NCBI RefSeq assembly: GCF_042682545.1
Contig: NZ_JBHUHQ010000009.1
Direction: 5' to 3' (one strand)
From: Ornithinibacillus salinisoli
Lineage (GTDB): Bacteria > Bacillota > Bacilli > Bacillales > Amphibacillaceae
DNA: 64,000 nucleotides
Shown here: in pieces, positions 17,040-24,964 of the stretch
Position numbering within the stretch: the stretch's first letter is position 1
Layout: each line of letters opens with the position of its first letter
Made by a program: the position numbers and the translations under genes
Notes under the pieces: model-generated
Told to the model about the DNA's origin: nothing
The model's input: only the letters and a program-made list of their open reading frames with translations
Database searches by the model: none

Positions 17040-17723
17040 TTATTCGTAAGGAATGACATATATACCATTATTCGGGATCCAATCGGCATATAAAACCTTC
17101 TCACTACTATTTATCCCTTTTGTCACAAGTTGCTTCTGCAGCCATGTTTCATCAAACCCTAGGCTTCGAATGTTATCTTCAATAACTTCTCCATCCATAA
17201 TTAACGTGGTACTAAGATCAGTAGGTTGTGGTGGCAATTTTAAATCTTCTATGGTTACCTTTTGATATAAATGCTTCTTTAATACACTGATCGCTCCATT
17301 TGATTCTAGTATGGCGAATGCTACTTCCCGAATCGAGAAAATCTCACTTTGCCTTAGTAAACTTAATAGTTGATTGATATTCATCCGGTTCTTTTTTAAT
17401 TGATGTCTATCAATTTTTCCATCACGAATAATAATGGAGGGGTTACTCTCCAATAATCCTCTTAAACTTTTATATTTTAACAGAATCTTTTCCATTGAAA
17501 TCATTAAAATACCCCATAAGAGTACGGTGTAGATGATATATATCATACTTACTTTATCTTCATATATACCATTTCCTAGCAACTCTGATAATACGATTGC
17601 AGTAATAAAGTCAAAGGGGGTTAATTGATTAATAGTGGTTTTTCCTAAAATCTTCGTAATAAAAAACAGAAGAAAGAATCCAATGATGATCTTCAAAGAA
17701 ACGTCGATAAAGCTTAACTCCAT
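17040..17723 (-). CDS. DUF421 (YetF-type) membrane protein, second copy
   Basis: Protein of 227 aa with three N-terminal hydrophobic segments (about 10-25, 35-50, 58-78) and a soluble C-terminal domain. The conserved segment FSIREVAFAILESNGAISVL (about 127-146) matches the first DUF421 protein at 6168-6893, as does the preceding GKTTINQLTPFDFI block. The function is unknown. The ATG follows AGGAGAGGG. Single gene, divergent from prkA. Confidence 0.87.
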   Translation of the reverse strand: MELSFIDVSLKIIIGFFLLFFITKILGKTTINQLTPFDFITAIVLSELLGNGIYEDKVSMIYIIYTVLLWGILMISMEKILLKYKSLRGLLESNPSIIIRDGKIDRHQLKKNRMNINQLLSLLRQSEIFSIREVAFAILESNGAISVLKKHLYQKVTIEDLKLPPQPTDLSTTLIMDGEVIEDNIRSLGFDETWLQKQLVTKGINSSEKVLYADWIPNNGIYVIPYE

Positions 17724-17851
17724 ATTGCCCTCTCCTAAATCTACAAAGTAGAAACTATATTTCTATTAACAGTTTTGGCATTTTACAATAATTTATTCCT
17801 ATGAAACTAATTTTTAAAAAGGTTAGCGGATGAAGCGGGAAAAACTTCGGA

Positions 17852-17878
17852 ATCATGTACTAAACTTCTGCATAAGAT
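17852..17878 (+). promoter_or_regulatory. possible SigE-type promoter of prkA
   Basis: ATCATGT (17852-17858) and CATAAGAT (17871-17878) are 12 nt apart and resemble SigE -35 and -10 elements (TCATATT, CATACA-T). prkA is SigE-dependent in B. subtilis. The match is imperfect. Confidence 0.35.
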
Positions 17879-17912
17879 GTATAAATACCGCGACCTATAT
17901 GGAGGGAATACC

Positions 17913-19808
17913 ATGGACATTCTAGGAAAAGTGAAGAGCTATCGAGAAGAGGAAAGACGCTTGCAGTGGGAAGGGACTTTCGCGGAGTATTTGGAAATTG
18001 TTAAAGAACGACCAGAAGTAGCCCAAACCGCACATTCCCGTGTGTATAATATGATCAAAGCATCAGGATTAACCGAGAGAGATGGTAAGAAAATGTACCA
18101 TTTTTTTGGTGAAGAAATTTTTGGGCTAGAAGAAGCAATTGAAAGGTTAGTAGAAGAATACTTTCACCCAGCTGCGAAGCGACTAGATGTACGTAAGCGC
18201 ATATTGCTATTGATGGGACCTGTGAGTGGAGGAAAATCAACCATTGTTACCATGCTGAAGCGAGGTCTAGAGCAATACTCACGGACAGATGAAGGCGCGG
18301 TGTATGCGATTAAGGGCTGTCCAATGCATGAAGATCCATTACACCTCATACCAAGTCACTTGCGAGAGGACTTTTTTGGGGAGTATGGTATTCGTATCGA
18401 AGGAAGTTTATCACCATTAAATACGATGCGTTTGGAAAAAGAGTATGGTGGGCAAATAGAAAATGTAACAGTGGAGAGAATATTTTTCTCTGAAGATAAA
18501 CGAGTAGGTATTGGAACATTTAGCCCATCTGATCCAAAATCCCAAGATATTGCCGATTTAACAGGGAGTATTGATTTCTCTACGATTGCAGAATACGGAT
18601 CAGAATCCGACCCACGTGCATATCGCTTTGACGGCGAATTGAATAAAGCAAATCGAGGTATGATGGAATTTCAGGAAATGCTTAAATGTGATGAAAAATT
18701 TCTATGGCATTTGCTATCACTGACACAGGAAGGAAATTTTAAGGCTGGTAGGTTTGCGCTAATTTCTGCAGATGAATTGATTGTGGCGCACACGAATGAA
18801 GCAGAATATCGTTCCTTTATTTCGAATAAAAAGAATGAGGCACTTCACTCTCGGATTATTGTAATGCCAATCCCTTATAACCTGAGAGTAAGTGAGGAAG
18901 AACGAATTTACGGAAAAATGATTAAGGAAAGTGATATGGCACATGTGCATATTGCGCCACATGCATTAAGAGTTGCTGCCATATTCTCGATTTTAACTAG
19001 ACTAAAGGAATCAAAGAAACAAGGTGTAGACCTTGTGAAAAAGATGCGACTGTATGATGGAGATAGTGTCGAAGGATTTAATCAAGTAGATGTTGAAGAA
19101 CTTAGCAAAGAATTTTCTGATGAAGGTATGAATGGAATTGATCCGCGTTATGTGATTAACAGGATTTCCTCTACAATTATTCGAAAAGAGATTTCTTCTA
19201 TTAATGCACTTGATGTATTGCGATCATTGAAGGATGGGTTAAACCAACATGCGTCCATTTCACAGGAAGATAAAGAGCGATATATGAATTATATCGCTAT
19301 TGCAAGAAGAGAGTATGATGAAATTGCGAAGAAAGAAGTTCAGAAAGCATTTGTATACTCTTATGAGGAATCGGCGAAATCATTAATGGATAATTATTTA
19401 GATAATGTGGAAGCATATTGCAATAAAAATAAACTGCGTGATCCTTTGACTGGCGAGGAAATGAATCCAGATGAAAAACTGATGCGTTCAATAGAAGAAC
19501 AAATCGGAATTTCCGAAAACGCGAAAAAAGGATTCCGCGAAGAGATTTTAATCCGAATTTCTGCATATGCAAGAAAAGGAAAGAAATTCGAGTACAATTC
19601 ACATGAGCGATTGCGTGAAGCTATTCAGAAAAAACTGTTTGCTGACTTAAAAGATGTCGTTAAGATTACTACTTCATCCAAGACGCCAGATGAATCACAG
19701 CTTAAGAAAATTAACGAGGTCATTGCGAGATTAATCGATGAGTATGGATATAATTCCGTATCGGCGAACGAGTTACTCCGTTATGTCGGAAGTTTATTAA
19801 ATCGATAA
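17913..19808 (+). CDS. prkA: PrkA family serine protein kinase / AAA protein
   Basis: 631 aa from ATG 17913, the length of B. subtilis PrkA; this start has GGAGGG at -12 to -7, whereas the ATG at 17877 lacks an SD. Walker A MGPVSGGKST lies at 91-100 in the AAA domain, and the C-terminal region is the PrkA kinase-like domain. PrkA was described as a serine kinase with later evidence for ATP-dependent protease activity, and is made in the mother cell during sporulation. It is followed, after a terminator, by yhbH; the prkA-yhbH-spoVR trio commonly occurs together and all three lie within this 10 kb. Confidence 0.93.
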   Translation: MDILGKVKSYREEERRLQWEGTFAEYLEIVKERPEVAQTAHSRVYNMIKASGLTERDGKKMYHFFGEEIFGLEEAIERLVEEYFHPAAKRLDVRKRILLLMGPVSGGKSTIVTMLKRGLEQYSRTDEGAVYAIKGCPMHEDPLHLIPSHLREDFFGEYGIRIEGSLSPLNTMRLEKEYGGQIENVTVERIFFSEDKRVGIGTFSPSDPKSQDIADLTGSIDFSTIAEYGSESDPRAYRFDGELNKANRGMMEFQEMLKCDEKFLWHLLSLTQEGNFKAGRFALISADELIVAHTNEAEYRSFISNKKNEALHSRIIVMPIPYNLRVSEEERIYGKMIKESDMAHVHIAPHALRVAAIFSILTRLKESKKQGVDLVKKMRLYDGDSVEGFNQVDVEELSKEFSDEGMNGIDPRYVINRISSTIIRKEISSINALDVLRSLKDGLNQHASISQEDKERYMNYIAIARREYDEIAKKEVQKAFVYSYEESAKSLMDNYLDNVEAYCNKNKLRDPLTGEEMNPDEKLMRSIEEQIGISENAKKGFREEILIRISAYARKGKKFEYNSHERLREAIQKKLFADLKDVVKITTSSKTPDESQLKKINEVIARLIDEYGYNSVSANELLRYVGSLLNR

Positions 19809-19819
19809 ACAAAAGAATG

Positions 19820-19857
19820 ACAACAAGACTGACATATTGTTAGTCTTGTTGTTTTTT
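19820..19857 (+). terminator. prkA terminator
   Basis: ACAACAAGACT/AGTCTTGTTGT stem (11 bp) followed by TTTTT. Confidence 0.88.
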
Positions 19858-19883
19858 CAAAAGAAATAGGGTTTTTAAGTGCA

Positions 19884-19952
19884 ATCTTATGCATGTTGAT
19901 GCATAAGATAAATAAAATATCATGTTATACCATTTTTGGTAATATGATATTT
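19884..19952 (+). other. two consecutive inverted repeats in the yhbH leader
   Basis: First, ATCTTATGCAT/ATGCATAAGAT, 11 bp perfect with loop GTTG (19884-19909). Second, AAATATCAT-GTTATACC and GGTAATATGATATTT (19915-19952), a nearly perfect hairpin with small bulges. Neither has a U-tract. They lie between the prkA terminator and the yhbH SD and may be leader RNA structures or operators. Confidence 0.6.
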
Positions 19953-19977
19953 AAAAATAAATATAGGAGGGAAAGGC

Positions 19978-21138
19978 ATGCAGGAACAGAGTAAGAATTT
20001 TGTCGTATCCAAAGAAGACTGGTCCCTCCATCGCAAAGGCTTTCAAGATCAACAGCGTCATATGGACAAAGTAAAGGAAGCCATAAAAAATAATTTACCG
20101 GATTTAATAAGTGAAGAAAGCATTATTATGTCTAATGGTCGCGATGTAGTGAAAATTCCAATTCGTTCTTTGGATGAGTACAAAATACGCTACAATCACA
20201 ACAAATCGAAGCATATAGGCCAAGGTGATGGTGACAGTCAGGTTGGTGATGTGGTCGGTCGTGAGCCTGGAAAAGGAAAAAATGGACCGGGCCAAGGAAA
20301 AAAGGCAGGAGATAAGCCTGGTAAAGATTATTATGAAGCGGAAGTGTCATTGGAAGAGCTAGAGGATGCGCTTTTCAAAGAACTTGAACTACCTAATTTA
20401 AAGCAAAAGGAACAGGCAGAGATTGTTACCGAGAAAATAGAATTTAATGATATTCGTAAAAGAGGTTTAATGGGTAATATTGATAAAAAACGAACGATTT
20501 TAACTGCTTTAAAGCGTAATGCGACAGAGGGAAATGCAGAAATAACACCAATATATAATGATGATTTGCGCTTTAAAACGTGGAATGAAGAGATTAAGCC
20601 GGAATCAAAGGCAGTTGTTTTAGCAATGATGGATACGAGTGCATCTATGGGTACATTCGAAAAGTATATGGCTCGAAGCTTCTTCTTTTGGATGACGCGA
20701 TTTTTGCGAACCAAGTATGAATCGGTAGAAATCGCATTTATCGCACATCATACGGAGGCGAAGGTTGTTTCAGAAGAACATTTCTTTTCCAAGGGTGAAA
20801 GTGGAGGTACGATTTGTTCCTCAGCATATGATAAAGCATTAGAACTCATCGATGAAAAATATAATCCATCTCGCTTTAATATTTATCCTTTTCATTTTTC
20901 AGATGGAGAGAATATCACCTCGGATAACCCGAAGTGTATTCAGCTGGTGAATGAAATAATGGATGTTTCCAATATGTTTGGGTATGCTGAAGTGAATTTA
21001 TATAATCGTCCTTCCACATTAATGCGAGCATATCAGTCATTGGAAGATCCGAAGTTTCGTCATTATATTATGAAAGAGAAGAAAGATGTGTACCATGCAA
21101 TGAAAAAATTCTTTCAAAAAGAGGCATTAGTTGTTTAA
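19978..21138 (+). CDS. yhbH: YhbH (DUF444) sporulation protein
   Basis: Protein of 386 aa. A glycine- and charge-rich low-complexity linker spans about residues 80-117. The C-terminal half is a von Willebrand A-like domain with a MIDAS-type motif D219-T-S-A-S223 in AMMDTSASMG, as in DUF444 proteins. The family is co-expressed with PrkA and SpoVR and is needed for normal sporulation in Bacillus; the biochemical role is unclear. The ATG has TAGGAGGG upstream and two hairpins in its leader. A strong terminator follows. Confidence 0.92.
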   Translation: MQEQSKNFVVSKEDWSLHRKGFQDQQRHMDKVKEAIKNNLPDLISEESIIMSNGRDVVKIPIRSLDEYKIRYNHNKSKHIGQGDGDSQVGDVVGREPGKGKNGPGQGKKAGDKPGKDYYEAEVSLEELEDALFKELELPNLKQKEQAEIVTEKIEFNDIRKRGLMGNIDKKRTILTALKRNATEGNAEITPIYNDDLRFKTWNEEIKPESKAVVLAMMDTSASMGTFEKYMARSFFFWMTRFLRTKYESVEIAFIAHHTEAKVVSEEHFFSKGESGGTICSSAYDKALELIDEKYNPSRFNIYPFHFSDGENITSDNPKCIQLVNEIMDVSNMFGYAEVNLYNRPSTLMRAYQSLEDPKFRHYIMKEKKDVYHAMKKFFQKEALVV

Positions 21139-21141
21139 TTG

Positions 21142-21163
21142 ACCCCCTTGATGGGGGTTTTTT
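21142..21163 (+). terminator. yhbH terminator
   Basis: ACCCCC/GGGGGT stem with loop TTGAT and a TTTTT tail, four nt after the stop codon. Confidence 0.85.
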
Positions 21164-21331
21164 GTTGTAAGAAAATAATTGGCTTAATTTATTTGGAACA
21201 TCTACGCCCAGCCACGAAGTACAGGACATCCTAGTGTTAATGCTGCCAAGGATGTGAAAATATTCTGAGTGAAACATCGCACACAGAAAATGTGATTTTC
21301 TTTTTCAAGGACGCAGGTAAATTTTCTCTTG

Positions 21332-21406
21332 TGAGCTAATATTTAAGTTTATGAGCGAATTGGTGTACTTTCTGAGCGAATAATTGAACTTAACAGCGAA
21401 TCGCTC
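21332..21406. repeat. GAGCGAAT repeat cluster
   Basis: TGAGCTAAT (21332), TGAGCGAAT (21352), TGAGCGAAT (21373) and AGCGAATCGCTC (21395) are spaced 20-22 nt apart. The same core, in the other orientation, makes up the tandem repeat at 5235-5350. The repeats fill part of the 315-nt gap between yhbH and the next gene; no gene is visible there. Confidence 0.75.
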
Positions 21407-21453
21407 CATTTACCGAATCAATACACTTACATTAACTCATCTCACTAACAGGT

Positions 21454-21810
21454 TCACTCCACAACCTCTATTTTATAAACCCCACGATCCGTACTAATTA
21501 AAAACTTCTGGCCGTCATACTCATATAATGAGTCATCCTGTAACGGAATTTCATACATGGATGTTGGAAGCGGCTGATGTGTACTATTGGTCACACCGGT
21601 TGTAATATCACCATCCCCATTTAAGTGAAGGGAATGCATCGGCTCATAGTCATCTATTCGACGTGTATTTCGAGCATAGGAAACATCTCGTAAATGTAAT
21701 ACAGTTTGATCAAGGTCATCCATCTCATGCTTTGTTACTTTAACCGTTTGTCCGTTCCACTGTTGTAATAAATCATTAAATTCCTCAATAGATAAAAATT
21801 TCTGTTCCAT
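21454..21810 (-). CDS. conserved hypothetical protein, 118 aa
   Basis: No family recognised. Soluble acidic protein with no membrane segment or signal peptide. It has an N-terminal helix-like region (FLSIEEFNDLLQQWNGQTV) followed by beta-rich sequence ending KFLISTDRGVYKIEVVE. The ATG lies after AGGAGGGATTAT, a strong SD, which supports real coding. Single gene, divergent from htpG; the 194-nt gap contains the htpG promoter and CIRCE. Confidence 0.7.
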   Translation of the reverse strand: MEQKFLSIEEFNDLLQQWNGQTVKVTKHEMDDLDQTVLHLRDVSYARNTRRIDDYEPMHSLHLNGDGDITTGVTNSTHQPLPTSMYEIPLQDDSLYEYDGQKFLISTDRGVYKIEVVE

Positions 21811-21914
21811 ATAATCCCTCCTATTAGTAGGCTATCCTCAATGAAAGCAATCATACGAAGGTTTCGCGTTTGAATCGTGGTAATTTTTAACTTGAACTGG
21901 GTGAAGTATAACAA

Positions 21915-21944
21915 TTGACAGTCCATACTGGATTATGATATTTA
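21915..21944 (+). promoter_or_regulatory. SigA-type promoter of htpG
   Basis: TTGACA at 21915-21920 is a consensus -35. The -10 lies in the ATGATATTTAA stretch (about 21936-21944) at a spacing of 16-18, with a less perfect hexamer. The CIRCE element begins about 10 nt downstream and would overlap the transcript start. Confidence 0.6.
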
Positions 21945-21953
21945 AAATATAGA

Positions 21954-21980
21954 TTAGCACTTGAGAGGTTAGAGTGCTAA
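21954..21980 (+). promoter_or_regulatory. CIRCE operator (HrcA site)
   Basis: TTAGCACTT-N9-GAGTGCTAA. The consensus is TTAGCACTC-N9-GAGTGCTAA, so only one of the 18 arm positions differs and the spacer is exactly 9 nt. It sits between the promoter and the htpG SD. Confidence 0.9.
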
Positions 21981-22004
21981 TTCAAACTGAAAGGAGAGGT
22001 TATT

Positions 22005-23882
22005 ATGGGCAAAACAGAGTTTAAAGCAGAGTCGAAACGGCTGTTAGACTTAATGATTAATTCCATTTATTCACAGCGTGAGGTCTTTTTACGAGAACTT
22101 ATTTCAAATGCAAGTGATGCCATTGACAAAATATATTACAAGGCATTAACTGATGAGAAGCTTCGCTTTGATCCAGAGGATTACTACATAAAAGTAGATG
22201 CGAATAAAGATAGAAGAATATTAACTATAACCGATACAGGTATTGGAATGACAAAAGAGGAACTAGAAAAAAATCTTGGTACCATCGCCAAAAGTGGTTC
22301 TTTATCTTTTAAAAATGAAAATGAAATTAAAGATGGTCACGATATCATTGGTCAGTTTGGTGTTGGTTTTTATGCAGCATTTATGGTTGCTGATGTTGTG
22401 ACGGTTATTAGTAGATCCTTAGGAAGTGAAGAGGCTTATAAATGGGAGTCACAAGGTTCTGATGGGTATACCATTGAGACAACGGAGAAAGAAACGGTCG
22501 GAACAGAAGTGATTTTGAAGATAAAAGAAAGTACAGAAGAAGAATCATATGATGAATTCCTGGAAGAATACCGTTTAAAAGATATTATTAAAAAGTACTC
22601 TGATTTTATCCGTTATCCAATAAAAATGGATGTTACTGAACGTAAGCTTAAAGAAGGAAGCGATGATGAGTACGAAGATATTATAGAAGAACAAACGATC
22701 AATAGTATGGTACCTATCTGGCGTAAAAATAAGAAAGAGTTAACAGATGAAGACTACCAGAATTTTTACCAAGAAAAAAGATATGGTTTTGATAAACCTT
22801 TAAAACATATTCATGTCAGTGTGGATGGTACTATCCGATATAATGCTATTCTTTATATTCCTGAAAATAGACCAGTTGACTATTACTCTCAAGATTATGA
22901 AAAAGGCCTAGAACTATATTCTAATGGCGTTCTTATCATGGAAAAATGTTCCGATTTACTTCCAGACCATTTCAGTTTTGTAAAAGGTCTTGTTGATTCA
23001 GAAGATCTATCATTGAACATTTCCAGGGAAATGCTGCAGCATGATAGACAATTAAAGCTAATTGCAAAAAATATTAGTAAAAAGATTAAGAGTCAGTTGC
23101 TAAGTTTACAAAGAGATGAAAGAGAGCAATATGAAAAGTTTTATGATGCCTTTGGAAGACAATTGAAATTTGGCGTTTACAATGAATTTGGTGCAAACAA
23201 AGATGTACTAAAAGATCTACTAATGTTCTACTCTTCTAAGGAGAAGAAATTAGTTACGCTGGACGAGTATGTATCTAGAATGCCGGAAGATCAAAAGTAT
23301 ATTTATTATGCAACTGGTGATTCGTATGAAAAAATTGATAAACTTCCACAAACAGAAATGGTTGCAGATAAAGGGTATGAAATTCTGTACTTCACAGAAG
23401 AAATAGATGAATTTGCAATTCGCATGTTAGTGAATTATAACGATAAAGAATTTAAATCAGTGTCCAGTGGAGACCTCGGAATTGACTCGGAAGAAACGAA
23501 GGAATCGGAGAAAGAGGATACCGAAAACAAAGATCTATTTGACTATATGAAAGAGGTACTTTCAAATAAAGTTAAAGATGTACGAGTTTCTAAGCGATTA
23601 AAAACACATCCTGTTTGCTTATCTGCTGATGGTGATATTTCCATTGAAATGGAAAAAGTCATTAATGCAATGCCTGATAACCAACAGATAAAAGCAGATA
23701 AAGTGCTTGAAATCAATACTAATCATGAGATCTTTACAAGCTTGAAACAAGCATTTGAACAGGATAAAGAAAAAGTCGATCTGTATACAACGATTCTATA
23801 TAACCAAGCTTTATTAATTGAAGGCTTACCAGTTGAAGATCCAGTAGAATTTACAAATAATATGTGTAAGGTAATGGTATAA
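22005..23882 (+). CDS. htpG: molecular chaperone HtpG (Hsp90)
   Basis: Protein of 625 aa, full length for HtpG. The GHKL ATPase domain is intact: ELISNASDAIDKI (about 34-46), TDTGIGMTKEEL (about 77-88) and GQFGVGFYAAFM (about 116-127). The middle and C-terminal dimerisation domains follow; an acidic insertion lies near residues 485-505. The ATG has AAAGGAGAGG upstream. A CIRCE element in the promoter predicts HrcA repression and heat induction with GroE/DnaK, unlike B. subtilis, where htpG is outside the HrcA regulon. Confidence 0.95.
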   Translation: MGKTEFKAESKRLLDLMINSIYSQREVFLRELISNASDAIDKIYYKALTDEKLRFDPEDYYIKVDANKDRRILTITDTGIGMTKEELEKNLGTIAKSGSLSFKNENEIKDGHDIIGQFGVGFYAAFMVADVVTVISRSLGSEEAYKWESQGSDGYTIETTEKETVGTEVILKIKESTEEESYDEFLEEYRLKDIIKKYSDFIRYPIKMDVTERKLKEGSDDEYEDIIEEQTINSMVPIWRKNKKELTDEDYQNFYQEKRYGFDKPLKHIHVSVDGTIRYNAILYIPENRPVDYYSQDYEKGLELYSNGVLIMEKCSDLLPDHFSFVKGLVDSEDLSLNISREMLQHDRQLKLIAKNISKKIKSQLLSLQRDEREQYEKFYDAFGRQLKFGVYNEFGANKDVLKDLLMFYSSKEKKLVTLDEYVSRMPEDQKYIYYATGDSYEKIDKLPQTEMVADKGYEILYFTEEIDEFAIRMLVNYNDKEFKSVSSGDLGIDSEETKESEKEDTENKDLFDYMKEVLSNKVKDVRVSKRLKTHPVCLSADGDISIEMEKVINAMPDNQQIKADKVLEINTNHEIFTSLKQAFEQDKEKVDLYTTILYNQALLIEGLPVEDPVEFTNNMCKVMV

Positions 23883-23934
23883 GTGTAAAGGCTGGGATTG
23901 TGATAAGTTCCGATTGAATCGTAATATAATAAAA

Positions 23935-23985
23935 AAATTAAAAGGAGATACAATTCGCAATTGAATTCGTATCTCCTTTTAATTT
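23935..23985 (+). terminator. htpG terminator
   Basis: A 17-bp stem from AAATTAAAAGGAGATAC to GTATCTCCTTTTAATTT, extended inside by ATTC/GAAT. The T-rich 3' arm serves as the tail. It could also work for antisense transcription. The remaining gap up to 24222 holds only the palindrome described next. Confidence 0.85.
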
Positions 23986-24168
23986 GTTATGAAAGGGGTT
24001 GTATAGCGATAACATTTGAAATGATACAAAGGCAAAGTAACTTCATATGTGCTTGCCACTTCATATGCGAATACGAGTCCTCAATATAAGCCATTATTTT
24101 TTTCTACCAACAAAAGCCCCCGAGAAATAATATATTTTAAAAAATGTAATGTATCTAATTTTAAAGCA

Positions 24169-24189
24169 TGCTACATTCGAAATGTAGCA
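24169..24189. promoter_or_regulatory. palindromic operator candidate before the GyrI-like gene
   Basis: TGCTACATT-CGA-AATGTAGCA, a perfect 9-bp inverted repeat with 3-nt centre, 33 nt upstream of the start codon. A nearby AATGTAATGT half-site resembles it. The symmetry and position suggest a regulator site rather than a terminator. Confidence 0.5.
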
Positions 24190-24222
24190 AACAAATATAA
24201 AAAAGAAAGGAAGTAATAAATC

Positions 24223-24672
24223 ATGAATTTTAAAGTAGAAACAATTCCAAACTATCGTATTGCTTATATGCGACGAGTTGGTCCATATGGTCCTGCTAAT
24301 ATTGAAGTAATGGAGAAGTTAAAAAAATGGGCTAAAGAGAAACATCTTCTTGAATCGGCAACCCTACTTGCAATTCCACAAGATAACCCGGAGACAACAC
24401 TTCCTGAAAATTGCAGATTTGATGCTTGTATTGTTATTTCAAAGGATTATCAAATGGATGATTCAATTTGCGAAAGTGAACTTTCTGGTGGGAAATACCT
24501 TATATACGAGGTCAAACATACAGCAGAAGTTATTCAAAAAGCATATGTTGATATTTTTTCTTCTCTGCAAAGTAATGGATATCAAATTGATAGCAAACCT
24601 ATTATGGAAAGATACACTGGTGATATGATTTACAACCCTTATTGCGAAATATGTGTACCTGTAAAATTATGA
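24223..24672 (+). CDS. GyrI-like (SbmC / AraC effector-binding) domain protein
   Basis: Stand-alone effector-binding domain of 149 aa. Recognisable family features: the IAYMRRVGPYGP strand-turn (about 12-23), AIPQDNPETTLPENCRFDACI (about 45-65; cf. the DxPxxTPxxxxRYD block of GyrI-like proteins), GGKYLIYEVKHT (about 88-99) and the C-terminal IMERYTGD. No DNA-binding domain is attached. Relatives bind small molecules or shield DNA gyrase. SD AAAGGAAG precedes the ATG. A perfect palindrome just upstream suggests dedicated regulation. Confidence 0.8.
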   Translation: MNFKVETIPNYRIAYMRRVGPYGPANIEVMEKLKKWAKEKHLLESATLLAIPQDNPETTLPENCRFDACIVISKDYQMDDSICESELSGGKYLIYEVKHTAEVIQKAYVDIFSSLQSNGYQIDSKPIMERYTGDMIYNPYCEICVPVKL

Positions 24673-24871
24673 TAGATTGTTAAAGTTTTTTGTTTGCTAT
24701 TTATTCACCAACAGATAGTAAAACTATAATGAGAAGAACAAGCGGCTTATCAGTAACGGTAGAGGCTTGTACTTCCTCCGCTAATCCGATAATGATAATA
24801 CTGTAAGCTAAAGAATCTATGAGGGTAATAATGTATACATTGAATGCTAAATCCTTTGTTATTTTACAAGT

Positions 24872-24901
24872 AAAAAGGAATGCCAAATTGCATTCCTTTT
24901 T
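24872..24901. terminator. bidirectional terminator between GyrI-like gene and znuA
   Basis: AAAAAGGAATGC/GCATTCCTTTTT stem (12 bp) with loop CAAATT. T-runs on both strands. It separates two convergent genes. No gene was supported in the rest of the 292-nt gap. Confidence 0.8.
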
Positions 24902-24964
24902 TAATGTTTATTTAATTTTTATACTCCAAAATCAAACCCTTTATACTTTGTTGATGTGTTTTGT

